Below the pieces are notes generated by a model. It was not told where the DNA came from. It was given only the letters and a program-made list of their open reading frames with translations, and did not search any database. A DNA stretch of 64,000 bases from positions 1 to 64,000 of IMG/VR virus record IMGVR_UViG_3300044631_000780. One strand, 5' to 3'. The translations under genes were made by a program, and so were the position numbers. The stretch comes from a virus. Of this stretch, positions 1-6,176 are shown in pieces. The stretch's first letter is position 1, and the number at the start of each line of letters is the position of its first letter.

Positions 1-5
1 GGGGG

Positions 6-203
6 TCACCCCTTGCCCTGGTAGTCTGTGTGGAGACCTGCCAACTCTGCGGCGCTGAACCCATCAATGCCCCCTGCTGCCAGGGATGCGCCTAGGCGGT
101 CTTGACGGTGGGAGTTGAGTTGGGGGCGACCCTTCACCACGTTGGTGCTGACCCATACGGTCTGGCGGGTCTTGAGATCGGTTGCGATGTTGTAGAGTGC
201 CAT
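6..203 (-). CDS. Hypothetical protein, 65 aa
   Basis: Function not recognised. A small soluble protein without membrane segment or Cys pairs. It is the last gene before the window edge and has its own promoter module (228-285) inside the 3' end of the next gene. The ATG follows a leader containing CAAACGAACC, a form of the SD-poor leader shared by several genes here. Confidence 0.6.
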   Translation of the reverse strand: MALYNIATDLKTRQTVWVSTNVVKGRPQLNSHRQDRLGASLAAGGIDGFSAAELAGLHTDYQGKG

Positions 204-227
204 GCTCGGTTCGTTTGATCTGTGGTT

Positions 228-285
228 AGTCTAGACGGTCTGGGGGTCAGTCCCGATCGCTGATGTTCCACTCTCCCCACTGTCC
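228..285 (-). promoter_or_regulatory. Palindrome/-10 promoter module T
   Basis: The -10 hexamer TAGACT (228-233) is followed upstream, after 32 bp, by a degenerate palindrome at 266-285 with half-sites GGACAGTG and GAGTGGAA. It precedes the gene at 6-203 and lies within the coding end of 247-423. It is the weakest palindrome of the 20 but has the expected spacing. Confidence 0.5.
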
Positions 286-423
286 CTCGGGTGCCTGGTA
301 GGTCCCGTTAGCGACGGCATCGCGGATCGCTTGGCGGTGTGCCTCCTCACGGGCGAGGCGCTCAGTGTAGGATGCCATCACGGAGGCGATCAGTTCGTCG
401 TGAGTCATCTTGGTTTTGTTCAT
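247..423 (-). CDS. Hypothetical protein, 58 aa
   Basis: ATG at 423, TGA at 247-249. The protein starts MNKTKMTHDELIASVMASY, is charged and predicted helical, and ends WGEWNISDRD. Promoter module A (430-487) lies just upstream, leaving only a 6-nt gap between -10 and ATG, so the transcript would be nearly leaderless. Function unknown. Support is the uninterrupted frame, the promoter and tiling with its neighbours. Confidence 0.6.
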   Translation of the reverse strand: MNKTKMTHDELIASVMASYTERLAREEAHRQAIRDAVANGTYQAPEGQWGEWNISDRD

Positions 424-429
424 GCTGTT

Positions 430-487
430 AGTCTACAGGGTCGGGCGGCAAGATCGGGGGCAGACTGTGCCACCCCCTCAACCGTCA
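430..487 (-). promoter_or_regulatory. Palindrome/-10 promoter module A
   Basis: -10 TAGACT at 430-435; 20-mer TGACGGTTGAGGGGGTGGCA (minus strand) at 468-487; 32-bp gap. It serves the 247-423 gene and overlaps the stop codon of 485-763. Confidence 0.6.
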
Positions 488-763
488 CAGCTCTGCCATC
501 ATGGCGTTCATCTCGTCAGCATCAATGGCGACGCTATCCCATGCCACGCCATCCTTGGTTTGCCCGAGGTGGCGACCGATCATGCCATCCATCATGCAGC
601 GCACGAACTTATCCCAGGGGGTCTCATTGTCGCCGCAGTACTCTACACATGCCTTGGCGGTATTGTAGAGGAACTCATCATTCTGAACCCACAGGGCAGC
701 ATTCCAGGTTTCGTAGGTTGCCCAACCGTTGTAGGTAGGAAGGGTGGCGGTTGCGTTGGTCAT
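485..763 (-). CDS. Conserved phage protein with YNGWxTYETWN motif, 92 aa
   Basis: The N-terminal half carries the pattern Y-N-G-W-A-T-Y-E-T-W-N-A-A-L-W-V-Q-N-D-E, which recurs in small uncharacterised phage proteins of this size (recollection of the family, not a search). No function is known. The ATG at 763 follows the leader CGAAACGAAACGAACC and promoter module B. It is a single-gene unit whose 3' end overlaps palindrome A. Confidence 0.75.
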   Translation of the reverse strand: MTNATATLPTYNGWATYETWNAALWVQNDEFLYNTAKACVEYCGDNETPWDKFVRCMMDGMIGRHLGQTKDGVAWDSVAIDADEMNAMMAEL

Positions 764-787
764 GGTTCGTTTCGTTTCGATGTGGTT

Positions 788-845
788 AGTCTACAGGGTC
801 AGCGGTGCCCTCAGCGGGCATAGGTGGTCACTTCGGACGCTGGCA
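788..845 (-). promoter_or_regulatory. Palindrome/-10 promoter module B
   Basis: -10 TAGACT at 788-793; 20-mer TGCCAGCGTCCGAAGTGACC at 826-845; 32-bp gap; followed by the CGAAACGAAACG leader of the gene at 485-763. The palindrome lies in the coding end of 811-1038. Confidence 0.65.
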
Positions 846-1038
846 CACGGGTGACCGTGAGGCGCTTCCACCCCTCGATACGATAGTAGCGGATCTCTTC
901 AATCACGGCATTAACCACGTTGTCATGCTGGCGGGCCATGCCCTTAGCAGTGGTTGCCTTGCGACGCTTGCGATACTCTACAGCGGTGCTGCCATCGGCA
1001 CGGTCCAGCTCGACACGGTAGAAGGCGTAGGCGGTCAT
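811..1038 (-). CDS. Hypothetical protein, 75 aa
   Basis: A basic protein starting MTAYAFYRVELDRADG, with a K/R-rich centre (YRKRRKATTAKGMAR) and a predicted beta-strand C-terminus. It might bind nucleic acid, but no family is recognised. Promoter module C and the leader CAAACGAAACGACCC precede the ATG at 1038. The 3' end contains palindrome B. Confidence 0.65.
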   Translation of the reverse strand: MTAYAFYRVELDRADGSTAVEYRKRRKATTAKGMARQHDNVVNAVIEEIRYYRIEGWKRLTVTRVPASEVTTYAR

Positions 1039-1063
1039 GGGTCGTTTCGTTTGAACTGAGGTT

Positions 1064-1120
1064 ATCCTACAGGGTCAGGGCATCTTGCAGGCGCCTGGGA
1101 GGACACTGTTGTAAGTGGCA
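1064..1120 (-). promoter_or_regulatory. Palindrome/-10 promoter module C
   Basis: -10 TAGGAT at 1064-1069; 20-mer TGCCACTTACAACAGTGTCC at 1101-1120; 31-bp gap. It serves 811-1038; the palindrome is in the coding end of 1075-1239. Confidence 0.65.
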
Positions 1121-1239
1121 CACCGCTTCTCGGTTGCCTCGTTGACTTGCTGGACAGTGAAGCGGGCAGCGTCTGCCACCACGAGACCAGCACCAACAGT
1201 CAGACCAGCGAACAGCAGATAGGCGAGAAGGCGAGACAT
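1075..1239 (-). CDS. Small secreted or membrane-anchored protein, 54 aa
   Basis: Reads MSRLLAYLLFAGLTVGAGLV at the N-terminus, a hydrophobic signal-like segment, followed by a short polar tail with two Cys residues (KRCATYN, GACKMP). The tail probably lies outside the cytoplasmic membrane. ATG at 1239 follows the CGAAACGAAACGCCC leader and promoter module D. Function unknown. Confidence 0.6.
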   Translation of the reverse strand: MSRLLAYLLFAGLTVGAGLVVADAARFTVQQVNEATEKRCATYNSVLPGACKMP

Positions 1240-1262
1240 GGGCGTTTCGTTTCGATGTGATC

Positions 1263-1318
1263 AGTCTACAGCCCCAGACGACGCATCGCCCAACGATAGA
1301 CCAGTTCGGCAAGCGTCC
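1263..1318 (-). promoter_or_regulatory. Palindrome/-10 promoter module D
   Basis: -10 TAGACT at 1263-1268; 20-mer GGACGCTTGCCGAACTGGTC at 1299-1318; 30-bp gap, the shortest of the set. It serves 1075-1239. Confidence 0.55.
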
Positions 1319-1364
1319 CTTGCTGGCGGATCACAGGCAGGGAAGGCATGGTAAAATGTGCCAT
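1266..1364 (-). CDS. Possible microprotein, 32 aa
   Basis: Open frame from ATG 1364 to TAG 1266-1268, starting MAHFTMPSLPVIRQQGTLAE and ending with a basic amphipathic RWAMRRLGL. It fills the space between the ArdA-like gene and promoter D, and palindrome D lies inside it. There is no family evidence; it could be a chance frame. Confidence 0.3.
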   Translation of the reverse strand: MAHFTMPSLPVIRQQGTLAELVYRWAMRRLGL

Positions 1365-1402
1365 TGTGTCGTTGTGAGTTGTTGTTACTTTGTGAGTGAA
1401 GA

Positions 1403-1828
1403 TCAGTAGTCGCTGAAGATAGCAACTTGCCGATACTTCACTTCACAAGAGGTGAAATCGTAGCGCAAGTTGCTATCGTAGGTTGCCTGCCAATCAATCA
1501 CCAAACCATCGGGAACATCCATGGTTTCGTTATAGTAATCTTCAGCGAAGTCTGCCTCAGATTCGAACCAACCACGGAAGCGTTCATCGCAACCTTCGAT
1601 GTAATCAATGCCCTGTTCTTCGATGAGAGCATCTACGGCATCATAACCGATAGACTCACCACAGCGGCAATATTCTTCATAATGGGCAACAAAATCGCTC
1701 TCGTCGTGCTCATCAATGAACTCCAACATGTCATCGAGAGCATAATTCTCTTCTAGCAATTCATCAACCTTCTCAACAGTGTCAGCGTTGAGAGTTTCCT
1801 TGTAGTTAGCAGTCAAGGTGATGGACAT
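1403..1828 (-). CDS. ArdA-like antirestriction protein, 141 aa
   Basis: A very acidic protein (many Asp/Glu, few Lys/Arg), as expected of a DNA-mimic antirestriction protein. The C-terminal part, with FESEADFAEDYYNET, then WQATYDSNLRYDFT and an aromatic end, resembles the last domain of ArdA (typically about 165 aa), which blocks type I restriction enzymes by mimicking bent DNA. This copy is shorter and its N-terminal domain is not clearly ArdA-like. It has its own promoter module (E) with an approximately 110-nt leader. The assignment rests on pattern recognition and acidity, so it is moderate. Confidence 0.5.
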   Translation of the reverse strand: MSITLTANYKETLNADTVEKVDELLEENYALDDMLEFIDEHDESDFVAHYEEYCRCGESIGYDAVDALIEEQGIDYIEGCDERFRGWFESEADFAEDYYNETMDVPDGLVIDWQATYDSNLRYDFTSCEVKYRQVAIFSDY

Positions 1829-1943
1829 GATGTAAAGAATTGGTTTGAGATGGGGTGCCGATCTCCCCTACAGCAGTGAAGGATCTTACCTAGGACCTGT
1901 CCGATGTCGGGTGGTTTCGCTAGGAGGGTTCGCTTCTGAAAGT

Positions 1944-2000
1944 ATTATAGGGGGTGAGGGGGGCAGATCAACGGGGTCTGTGCCACCTCTTCAACTGTCA
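1944..2000 (-). promoter_or_regulatory. Palindrome/-10 promoter module E
   Basis: Perfect -10 TATAAT at 1944-1949; 20-mer TGACAGTTGAAGAGGTGGCA at 1981-2000; 31-bp gap. It serves the ArdA-like gene. No -35 consensus is present at the usual distance. Confidence 0.7.
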
Positions 2001-2225
2001 CCCCCCACCGTAGACATAGGAGACAATGCCAGCAGGATGATTCACACCCTCAATGACAGTAAACTCTCCATACTTATCGAAATCATCAGCATGATAATCA
2101 CCAAACTCTTTGATGAAGAAAACCCGAGCATCTTCTTTAGACTCGGCAGCGATCACACACATGCCAGAGGTATAATCAGAAAGAACTTCGTTCAGGATGT
2201 ACAGATTCATTGCTTTGTTGTTCAT
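1998..2225 (-). CDS. Hypothetical protein, 75 aa
   Basis: Starts MNNKAMNLYILNEVLSDYTS and continues G-M-C-V-I-A-A-E-S-K-E-D-A-R, a pattern seen in small phage proteins of unknown role (strand, then a helix beginning SKEDARVFF). It ends in YVYGGG. Single-gene unit under promoter module F; its 3' end touches palindrome E. Confidence 0.65.
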   Translation of the reverse strand: MNNKAMNLYILNEVLSDYTSGMCVIAAESKEDARVFFIKEFGDYHADDFDKYGEFTVIEGVNHPAGIVSYVYGGG

Positions 2226-2231
2226 GAGACT

Positions 2232-2288
2232 AGTATGGCAGCAGATGGGGCAGTGTGGGGGGTTTGGTGGACAGTTCGGGGACTGTCA
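2232..2288 (-). promoter_or_regulatory. Palindrome/-10 promoter module F
   Basis: -10 CATACT at 2232-2237; 20-mer TGACAGTCCCCGAACTGTCC at 2269-2288; 31-bp gap. It serves 1998-2225. Confidence 0.65.
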
Positions 2289-2447
2289 CATCCCGTTCAG
2301 GAAGTCTGCCAATGCCTCTTTATAGTCTGCCTCAGTCTCAAAGGTCCGACCATGGATAGTACGGGGGTACTGTGCCTTAGGGGCAGGCGCCTTGCTGGGC
2401 TCCTTGCCCTGGGCGATGATCTGAGCGATGTAGGGGTTGTTTGTCAT
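2286..2447 (-). CDS. Hypothetical protein, 53 aa
   Basis: ATG at 2447, TGA at 2286-2288. The N-terminus MTNNPYIAQIIAQGKEPSKA is followed by a Pro/Ala/Lys linker and a C-terminal helix TFETEADYKEALADFLNG. No family recognised. Own promoter module G directly upstream; its stop codon overlaps palindrome F. Confidence 0.6.
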   Translation of the reverse strand: MTNNPYIAQIIAQGKEPSKAPAPKAQYPRTIHGRTFETEADYKEALADFLNGM

Positions 2448-2453
2448 GTAGAC

Positions 2454-2511
2454 ATTATAGACACAGGGGGAGGCGATCTGTGGCAGTTGGTGGACAGTGC
2501 CTCAACTGGCA
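2454..2511 (-). promoter_or_regulatory. Palindrome/-10 promoter module G
   Basis: Perfect -10 TATAAT at 2454-2459; 20-mer TGCCAGTTGAGGCACTGTCC at 2492-2511; 32-bp gap. It serves 2286-2447 with a very short leader. Confidence 0.7.
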
Positions 2512-2532
2512 CACGGGCGGCTGACCAGTTAG

Positions 2533-2706
2533 CTATACTTCCAGCAGTTCGGGATAGTATTGCTGAACCTCTTCATTCAGCTCTTCATCACTATACTTAT
2601 CGTATCCCTCCATCATGTAATCATAGCAGAGACACATCACAGTTTTGAGATCCATGTCATCCAACATCTGCTGGACAAGTTGTTCCTGAAGTTCTTTGCG
2701 ATCCAT
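2533..2706 (-). CDS. Hypothetical protein, 57 aa
   Basis: ATG at 2706, TAG at 2533-2535. A helical acidic protein, MDRKELQEQLVQQMLDDMD followed by a Cys/Tyr segment (CLCYDYMMEGY) and an acidic tail. It lies 25 bp downstream of 2732-2851 without its own palindrome, so it is probably the second gene of that unit. Function unknown. Confidence 0.6.
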   Translation of the reverse strand: MDRKELQEQLVQQMLDDMDLKTVMCLCYDYMMEGYDKYSDEELNEEVQQYYPELLEV

Positions 2707-2731
2707 GAGTTTGTGTTAGTTAGTGGTAAAA

Positions 2732-2851
2732 TCAGTTTGCTTCATCAAAACCAGAAAGATCCCATCCTGGTTCTTCATTTTCTTCCTGAACTTGCTTCCA
2801 ATCTTCTACATCGAAGATCTCACCAGGCATGTCAGCGATTTCATCCCACAT
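2732..2851 (-). CDS. Acidic small protein, 39 aa
   Basis: ATG at 2851, TGA at 2732-2734. Acidic and Trp-containing (MWDEIADMPGEIFDVEDW). First gene of the unit under promoter module H, with a CACGAAACGAACC leader. No family recognised. Confidence 0.5.
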   Translation of the reverse strand: MWDEIADMPGEIFDVEDWKQVQEENEEPGWDLSGFDEAN

Positions 2852-2879
2852 TGTCGGTTCGTTTCGTGTTGACTTTTAT

Positions 2880-2936
2880 AGTATGGCACCCCTCAGGGTC
2901 ATTTGGTGGGATACTGTGCCACTTCATCAACTGGCA
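2880..2936 (-). promoter_or_regulatory. Palindrome/-10 promoter module H
   Basis: -10 CATACT at 2880-2885; 20-mer TGCCAGTTGATGAAGTGGCA at 2917-2936, with 7 of 8 half-site positions paired; 31-bp gap. The palindrome lies in the coding end of 2899-3132. Confidence 0.7.
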
Positions 2937-3132
2937 CATAATCTATCTCAACAACGCACCAACCTGACTTATCACTGACAGCATCAGATAAGGCATCTTC
3001 ATTATCAACATTCCACACAGTCTCAACATAACGAGATGCTAACAAGTCTGCCGTCTCAACAGCATCATACTCATTCCAATCTTCATCCTCAAGGTAACAA
3101 TCAAAAACGATGTGAGTGATCTTCAGGTTCAT
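2899..3132 (-). CDS. Acidic hypothetical protein, 77 aa
   Basis: Starts MNLKITHIVFDCYLEDEDW and is strongly acidic. The middle (TADLLASRYVETVWNVDNED) suggests a small alpha/beta fold. Palindrome H encodes its C-terminal VPVDEVAQ segment. Promoter module I is directly upstream. Function unknown. Confidence 0.65.
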   Translation of the reverse strand: MNLKITHIVFDCYLEDEDWNEYDAVETADLLASRYVETVWNVDNEDALSDAVSDKSGWCVVEIDYVPVDEVAQYPTK

Positions 3133-3153
3133 TGGTTTTGTGTTGATGTTGTT

Positions 3154-3210
3154 AGTATGGCATCAAATTGTGCCAGTTTCAAGTGATAGTGGACAGTTCA
3201 GAAACTGGCA
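3154..3210 (-). promoter_or_regulatory. Palindrome/-10 promoter module I
   Basis: -10 CATACT at 3154-3159; 20-mer TGCCAGTTTCTGAACTGTCC at 3191-3210; 31-bp gap. A TTGAAA sits 17 bp before the -10, one of the few copies with a -35-like hexamer. The sequence AAGTCAAGTTCA lies just upstream of the palindrome, as in module K. Confidence 0.7.
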
Positions 3211-3231
3211 CAATTGAACTTGACTTGTAAA

Positions 3232-3363
3232 CTATTCTTGAGTAGTGTAATCTATCTCTACAAAGGTATAGAAATCATCGTAGATATCTTGATCACTATA
3301 TCCATTCAAGTTATCTTCAAGCTGTTGTTCTTTCATCTCTTGATACATCTCTTGAATAGTCAT
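3232..3363 (-). CDS. Hypothetical acidic protein, 43 aa
   Basis: ATG at 3363, TAG at 3232-3234. Starts MTIQEMYQEMKEQQLEDNL, a helical, Gln/Glu-rich peptide with an acidic aromatic tail. The upstream leader is AT-rich with TATAAT-like boxes near 3385-3400 and a hairpin at 3428-3458, but no palindrome module. Function unknown. Confidence 0.55.
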   Translation of the reverse strand: MTIQEMYQEMKEQQLEDNLNGYSDQDIYDDFYTFVEIDYTTQE

Positions 3364-3427
3364 AGTTAACTCCAAGTGTTGTTAATAGTATATTATAACA
3401 TATGAGTTATAATTTATAAAATATTAA

Positions 3428-3458
3428 AAATCTCAATATTTTTAATTTATTGAGATTT
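3428..3458. terminator. AT-rich hairpin, possible terminator
   Basis: Perfect 11-bp inverted repeat AAATCTCAATA / TATTGAGATTT around a 9-nt loop, between the genes at 3232-3363 and 3478-3807. The stem is AT-rich and flanked by A/T runs on both sides, so it could terminate the 3478-3807 transcript. The ATTTTGAGATTTT just downstream repeats part of the stem. Confidence 0.5.
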
Positions 3459-3477
3459 CTAATATTTTGAGATTTTA

Positions 3478-3807
3478 CTAGTTCAGACGCATACCAGAAA
3501 AGAAAGGAACAGTGACTTTCTGATTTTTACAATCAGTGAAGGTAACAAACCAGGCGAAGTTCTTCTGGAAGACACCATCACCAGGGCAACCATTCTCTGC
3601 CAGAATAGCATTCAGGCGAGACTTGGTGGTGTTGGATTGCCAACCACCATCAAAGATCTCAACCCAAGTCTCACCCACACGAGCAATCAGATTGCCATGC
3701 AGGAACACATCAGACACATTGCTGCAGCAGATCACCTCAGTGTTGGCAGACTTCCAATCCTTGCCTGCCTTGATAGCGGCGTTCATCTGGCGTTCGATCT
3801 TACGCAT
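3478..3807 (-). CDS. Conserved phage protein of unknown function, 109 aa
   Basis: N-terminus MRKIERQMNAAIKAGKDWKS, a central H-G-N-L-I-A-R-V segment, then TTKSRLNAILAENGCPGDGV and a C-terminal VPFFSGMRLN. This layout (helix, HGN strand, TKSRLNA helix) is familiar from small proteins in cyanophages and other phages. The role is unknown. Promoter module J lies upstream. Confidence 0.75.
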   Translation of the reverse strand: MRKIERQMNAAIKAGKDWKSANTEVICCSNVSDVFLHGNLIARVGETWVEIFDGGWQSNTTKSRLNAILAENGCPGDGVFQKNFAWFVTFTDCKNQKVTVPFFSGMRLN

Positions 3808-3833
3808 TGGGGTGAATTCCCGACGACCTATGT

Positions 3834-3890
3834 AAGATATCAGGGATCAGGGGGCAGTGGGGCGATCAGTGGACAGTTCAGAAACTGTCA
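3834..3890 (-). promoter_or_regulatory. Palindrome/-10 promoter module J
   Basis: -10 TATCTT at 3834-3839; 20-mer TGACAGTTTCTGAACTGTCC at 3871-3890; 31-bp gap. The stop codon of 3878-4039 (TGA) is formed inside the palindrome's loop. Confidence 0.7.
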
Positions 3891-4039
3891 TACCACTCAT
3901 CGTCTTTGGTCTTGAATTTGGTAACTTTCTTTTTAGATTGCCTACGAATGTTCTTCACATCGTAGCCGTAGTCTTCAAAATCATCGTCGAATTCTTTAAA
4001 CTTATCGTTGCTGTTGTAGCGATAGTTTTTGTTGCTCAT
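3878..4039 (-). CDS. Charged hypothetical protein, 53 aa
   Basis: ATG at 4039, TGA at 3878-3880. Starts MSNKNYRYNSNDKFKEFDDD, with a basic middle (IRRQSKKKVTKFKTK) and the end WYDSF, encoded by palindrome J. A TCTAAATA element (4073-4080) upstream resembles the late-promoter variant of this genome. No family recognised. Confidence 0.6.
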   Translation of the reverse strand: MSNKNYRYNSNDKFKEFDDDFEDYGYDVKNIRRQSKKKVTKFKTKDDEWYDSF

Positions 4040-4071
4040 TGTCTTGGGTTTTAGTTACTCAAACTGTGTGA

Positions 4072-4320
4072 TTATTTAGATTGAACTAGGACTTTATCTT
4101 TGATCTGTTGGTTAATAAAACGACCAACAGATCCACTAGATTGTTCTAGTTCAATACCAATGAGTTCTTTACTCAAATTCTGTTCAAATTCTTCTACATT
4201 TTCACAGTTAAATGTATATTCTTTGTCAATATTACTATTATACACCACTTTCACTACATTTTCTTCAATAGTAACACTATTAATAGCTGTACTATTGAAA
4301 TTAGTAAAGGTTTTAGTCAT
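4072..4320 (-). CDS. KTSC-like domain protein, 82 aa
   Basis: The order SVTIEENVVKVVYNSN, then a KEYTF strand, a helix (VEEFEQNLSKE) and SSGSVGRFINQQIKD resembles the KTSC domain, a small fold often fused to or next to DNA-processing proteins. The canonical G-Y and Y-Y positions are not all kept, so the call is tentative. It lies beside the AT-rich, DnaA-box-containing stretch at 4321-4478. Confidence 0.5.
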   Translation of the reverse strand: MTKTFTNFNSTAINSVTIEENVVKVVYNSNIDKEYTFNCENVEEFEQNLSKELIGIELEQSSGSVGRFINQQIKDKVLVQSK

Positions 4321-4329
4321 GTGTGTGTT

Positions 4330-4478
4330 AATCTTTAACGTTTAAGGGATAAAAAAACAGAAAAACTCAAAAAACTTAAAAAACTTAATTTCTCAATTTT
4401 TCAAAAAACTTAAAAAACGAGATTTTTGACTTTTTAAGATTTTGAGTTTTCCACAATTTCCACAGGTTGTGGAAAACC
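4330..4478. other. Candidate replication origin: AT-rich tract with DnaA-box-like hairpin
   Basis: A gene-free stretch with near-repeats (ACTCAAAAAACTTAAAAAACTT at 4355-4376 region, CAAAAAACTTAAAAAACGAG at 4402-4421 region) followed by a 10-bp perfect inverted repeat TTTTCCACAA (4447-4456) / TTGTGGAAAA (4467-4476), with a third TTTCCACAG between the arms. TTTTCCACA is the cyanobacterial DnaA-box form. An AT-rich unwinding element next to clustered DnaA boxes is how bacterial origins are built. That it is an origin is inference; a regulatory hairpin is the alternative. Confidence 0.4.
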
Positions 4479-4646
4479 TCAGAGGGACATCGCCTTCAGC
4501 ATAACCACTTTAGCATACTGTAGGGCATTCTGTCTATCACCTGCCTCGTATGCTTGAATGAATTCCTCACAGACTTTCTGATTGTCCAGGGCAATCTTCT
4601 GCTGAGGGGTCAGGGGTTTCTCAATAACCTCAGTCGTGGTGAGCAT
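4479..4646 (-). CDS. Hypothetical helical protein, 55 aa
   Basis: ATG at 4646, TGA at 4479-4481. Starts MLTTTEVIEKPLTPQQKIAL and is otherwise helical (VCEEFIQAYEAGDRQNALQY), resembling a single TPR-like hairpin. Single-gene unit under module K with a leader (4649-4667) identical over 19 nt to that of 20517-20738. It ends next to the candidate origin. Confidence 0.6.
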   Translation of the reverse strand: MLTTTEVIEKPLTPQQKIALDNQKVCEEFIQAYEAGDRQNALQYAKVVMLKAMSL

Positions 4647-4671
4647 TTGTGTGTCTCTCGATTACCTAGGT

Positions 4672-4728
4672 AGTATAAGGCACCTAGGAGGTCCTCTGAG
4701 GGGTTTTGTGACACTTTGAGTACTGGCA
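4672..4728 (-). promoter_or_regulatory. Palindrome/-10 promoter module K
   Basis: -10 TATACT at 4672-4677; 20-mer TGCCAGTACTCAAAGTGTCA at 4709-4728; 31-bp gap. AAGTCAAGTTCA lies just upstream of the palindrome, as in module I. About 110 bp further upstream carries no gene and nothing else recognisable. Confidence 0.7.
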
Positions 4729-4841
4729 CACCTGAACTTGACTTTCGATAGGTTACACGCTAAGACAACAACACCTCCGCTCGATTCAGTTCTCTTCCTC
4801 TGTATCACTCGGTCATACTATATTTTTTTAACCATTTATTA

Positions 4842-5045
4842 TTATTGATTCTCAATAACCTCAACCTTATTGAGAACCCTTGGTATAACTAGCGCGGAAG
4901 CACCTTGACAACAACGATCGTAGATCGTTTTTACTTGTTGATTCTCAATATCACTCTTGTTGAGATGATATAATTGAGGCCATGTATCTCGTATGATTTC
5001 TGCTAGTTTGTAGGGTGTATTCTCGTCAATCATTCTTCTTGACAA
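4842..5045 (-). CDS. Hypothetical protein, 67 aa
   Basis: Starts MSRRMIDENTPYKLAEIIRD; helical, with one Cys-Cys pair in the middle (YDRCCQG). It overlaps the 3' end of 5026-5178 by 20 bp and is the last gene of the long unit that starts at promoter L (8498). Function unknown. Confidence 0.6.
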   Translation of the reverse strand: MSRRMIDENTPYKLAEIIRDTWPQLYHLNKSDIENQQVKTIYDRCCQGASALVIPRVLNKVEVIENQ

Positions 5046-5178
5046 CTGCGATAACTTTCTTATCTGGGTGTAAGTATTTAATTACATCTCTAGCATCATC
5101 ATAATCAATAGCATCTTCTACTGAATAATAACATACCATCTTGTTGTTATCATCCCATGCTTGTACTTCGTATGTCAT
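5026..5178 (-). CDS. Hypothetical protein, 50 aa
   Basis: ATG at 5178, TGA at 5026-5028. MTYEVQAWDDNNKMVCYYSV then an acidic helix and a basic C-terminus (VVKKND), resembling small single-domain alpha/beta phage proteins. ATGA overlap with 5175-5351 indicates translational coupling. Function unknown. Confidence 0.6.
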   Translation of the reverse strand: MTYEVQAWDDNNKMVCYYSVEDAIDYDDARDVIKYLHPDKKVIAVVKKND

Positions 5179-5351
5179 CGTTTTTTCTTTCTATCTATGA
5201 CTTCTACATGTGATAGGAATTCTTTTGGTGTTTGAAACCAACGTGCTTGTAGTTCATCATACCATTCATACTGTTCTACCTTACCATTTGTTAGATAGAG
5301 TTTATACTTGTGTCTATCGTATGGTTGATTACATGTTTGAGTGAATGTCAT
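5175..5351 (-). CDS. Hypothetical basic protein, 58 aa
   Basis: ATG at 5351, TGA at 5175-5177 overlapping the next ATG. Rich in aromatic and basic residues (KYKLYLTNGKVEQYEWYDEL), ending DRKKKR. No family recognised. ATGA coupling on both sides supports it as a real gene. Confidence 0.6.
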   Translation of the reverse strand: MTFTQTCNQPYDRHKYKLYLTNGKVEQYEWYDELQARWFQTPKEFLSHVEVIDRKKKR

Positions 5352-5554
5352 TTGAGTTGTTCTAATTCTTTTGACAGTGTGATGAGATCATTTCTATCAA
5401 GAACCTCTAGATTATTCATGGTAGATGCCTTGTATGTTTTTACATGAAATACTAGTTTGCGTAGGATAGCAGCTACAAGTTTATTTTCTGTATCTGCCCA
5501 TGTATTTCTTTCATTCCATACTTGGTCCATGAATTGTTGTGCTCTAAGTGTCAT
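5348..5554 (-). CDS. Hypothetical helical protein, 68 aa
   Basis: Starts MTLRAQQFMDQVWNERNTWA and is almost entirely helical, ending in LSKELEQLK. Coupled downstream by an ATGA overlap; its start overlaps the 210-aa gene by 11 bp. Function unknown. Confidence 0.6.
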   Translation of the reverse strand: MTLRAQQFMDQVWNERNTWADTENKLVAAILRKLVFHVKTYKASTMNNLEVLDRNDLITLSKELEQLK

Positions 5555-6176
5555 GATGAATGATGTTGTAAATGTAATGATCGGACGTTTCGAATGATCG
5601 TTTGTTCTCTACTGAATAGACTGTGGTATCAATTTCGTATCCAGGATTTTGTGTGAGACGATTAAATGTCCATGAACTATCATACCATACAATTCTATTA
5701 TTTGGGTATGCGTAGTAATTACCTGTTTCCACTTTGAATAGATGGGCACATTTATGTTCTGGTGTTTCTGAGAAATTAAAATCAGTCATGGCTTTGTTTT
5801 CAAATCCCCAGTCAAGAGTGAACATGTATTCACCTTTCACTTTTATGTTATCAGGTCGAATGAGTTCAGCTTGTAGTCCAGCAAGACGATTTCTGCGTTG
5901 AACATCAATGTAGGAAGAGAAACAATCCCAGTACATGATTTGTTCAAGTGGTTCTATTTCAGCATCTGGTTTCCAACAGAGGGAATGAAGAGGTCTACGT
6001 GTCCAGTTCACACCATTTTCTAACAACACTTCAAACAATGGCACACGCTTTTCAATTGAGGCAACTGAATGTACATTACACAGACTGACTTCTTTGTGTC
6101 CTTTCTTATGATTATACAAGAACTCATTGCGAACATAGCAAGTCCAGTCTGGTAAGTTATGATTTAAATATCCCAT
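5544..6176 (-). CDS. Conserved hypothetical protein, 210 aa
   Basis: The largest protein of this unit. It is rich in aromatic residues (DWTCYVRNEF near the start, SHHYIY-type Tyr/His at the end), contains scattered Cys and His without a clear metal motif, and reads like a mixed beta-rich soluble protein. No domain recognised. It overlaps 6164-6355 and 5348-5554 by 11-13 bp. Confidence 0.65.
   Translation of the reverse strand: MGYLNHNLPDWTCYVRNEFLYNHKKGHKEVSLCNVHSVASIEKRVPLFEVLLENGVNWTRRPLHSLCWKPDAEIEPLEQIMYWDCFSSYIDVQRRNRLAGLQAELIRPDNIKVKGEYMFTLDWGFENKAMTDFNFSETPEHKCAHLFKVETGNYYAYPNNRIVWYDSSWTFNRLTQNPGYEIDTTVYSVENKRSFETSDHYIYNIIHHDT

Noticed and set aside
1067-1312. 81-aa minus-strand ORF in another frame of 1075-1239
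   Set aside because: It reads through promoter D and lacks a fitting start; the 54-aa frame begins right after the leader and has a signal-like N-terminus.
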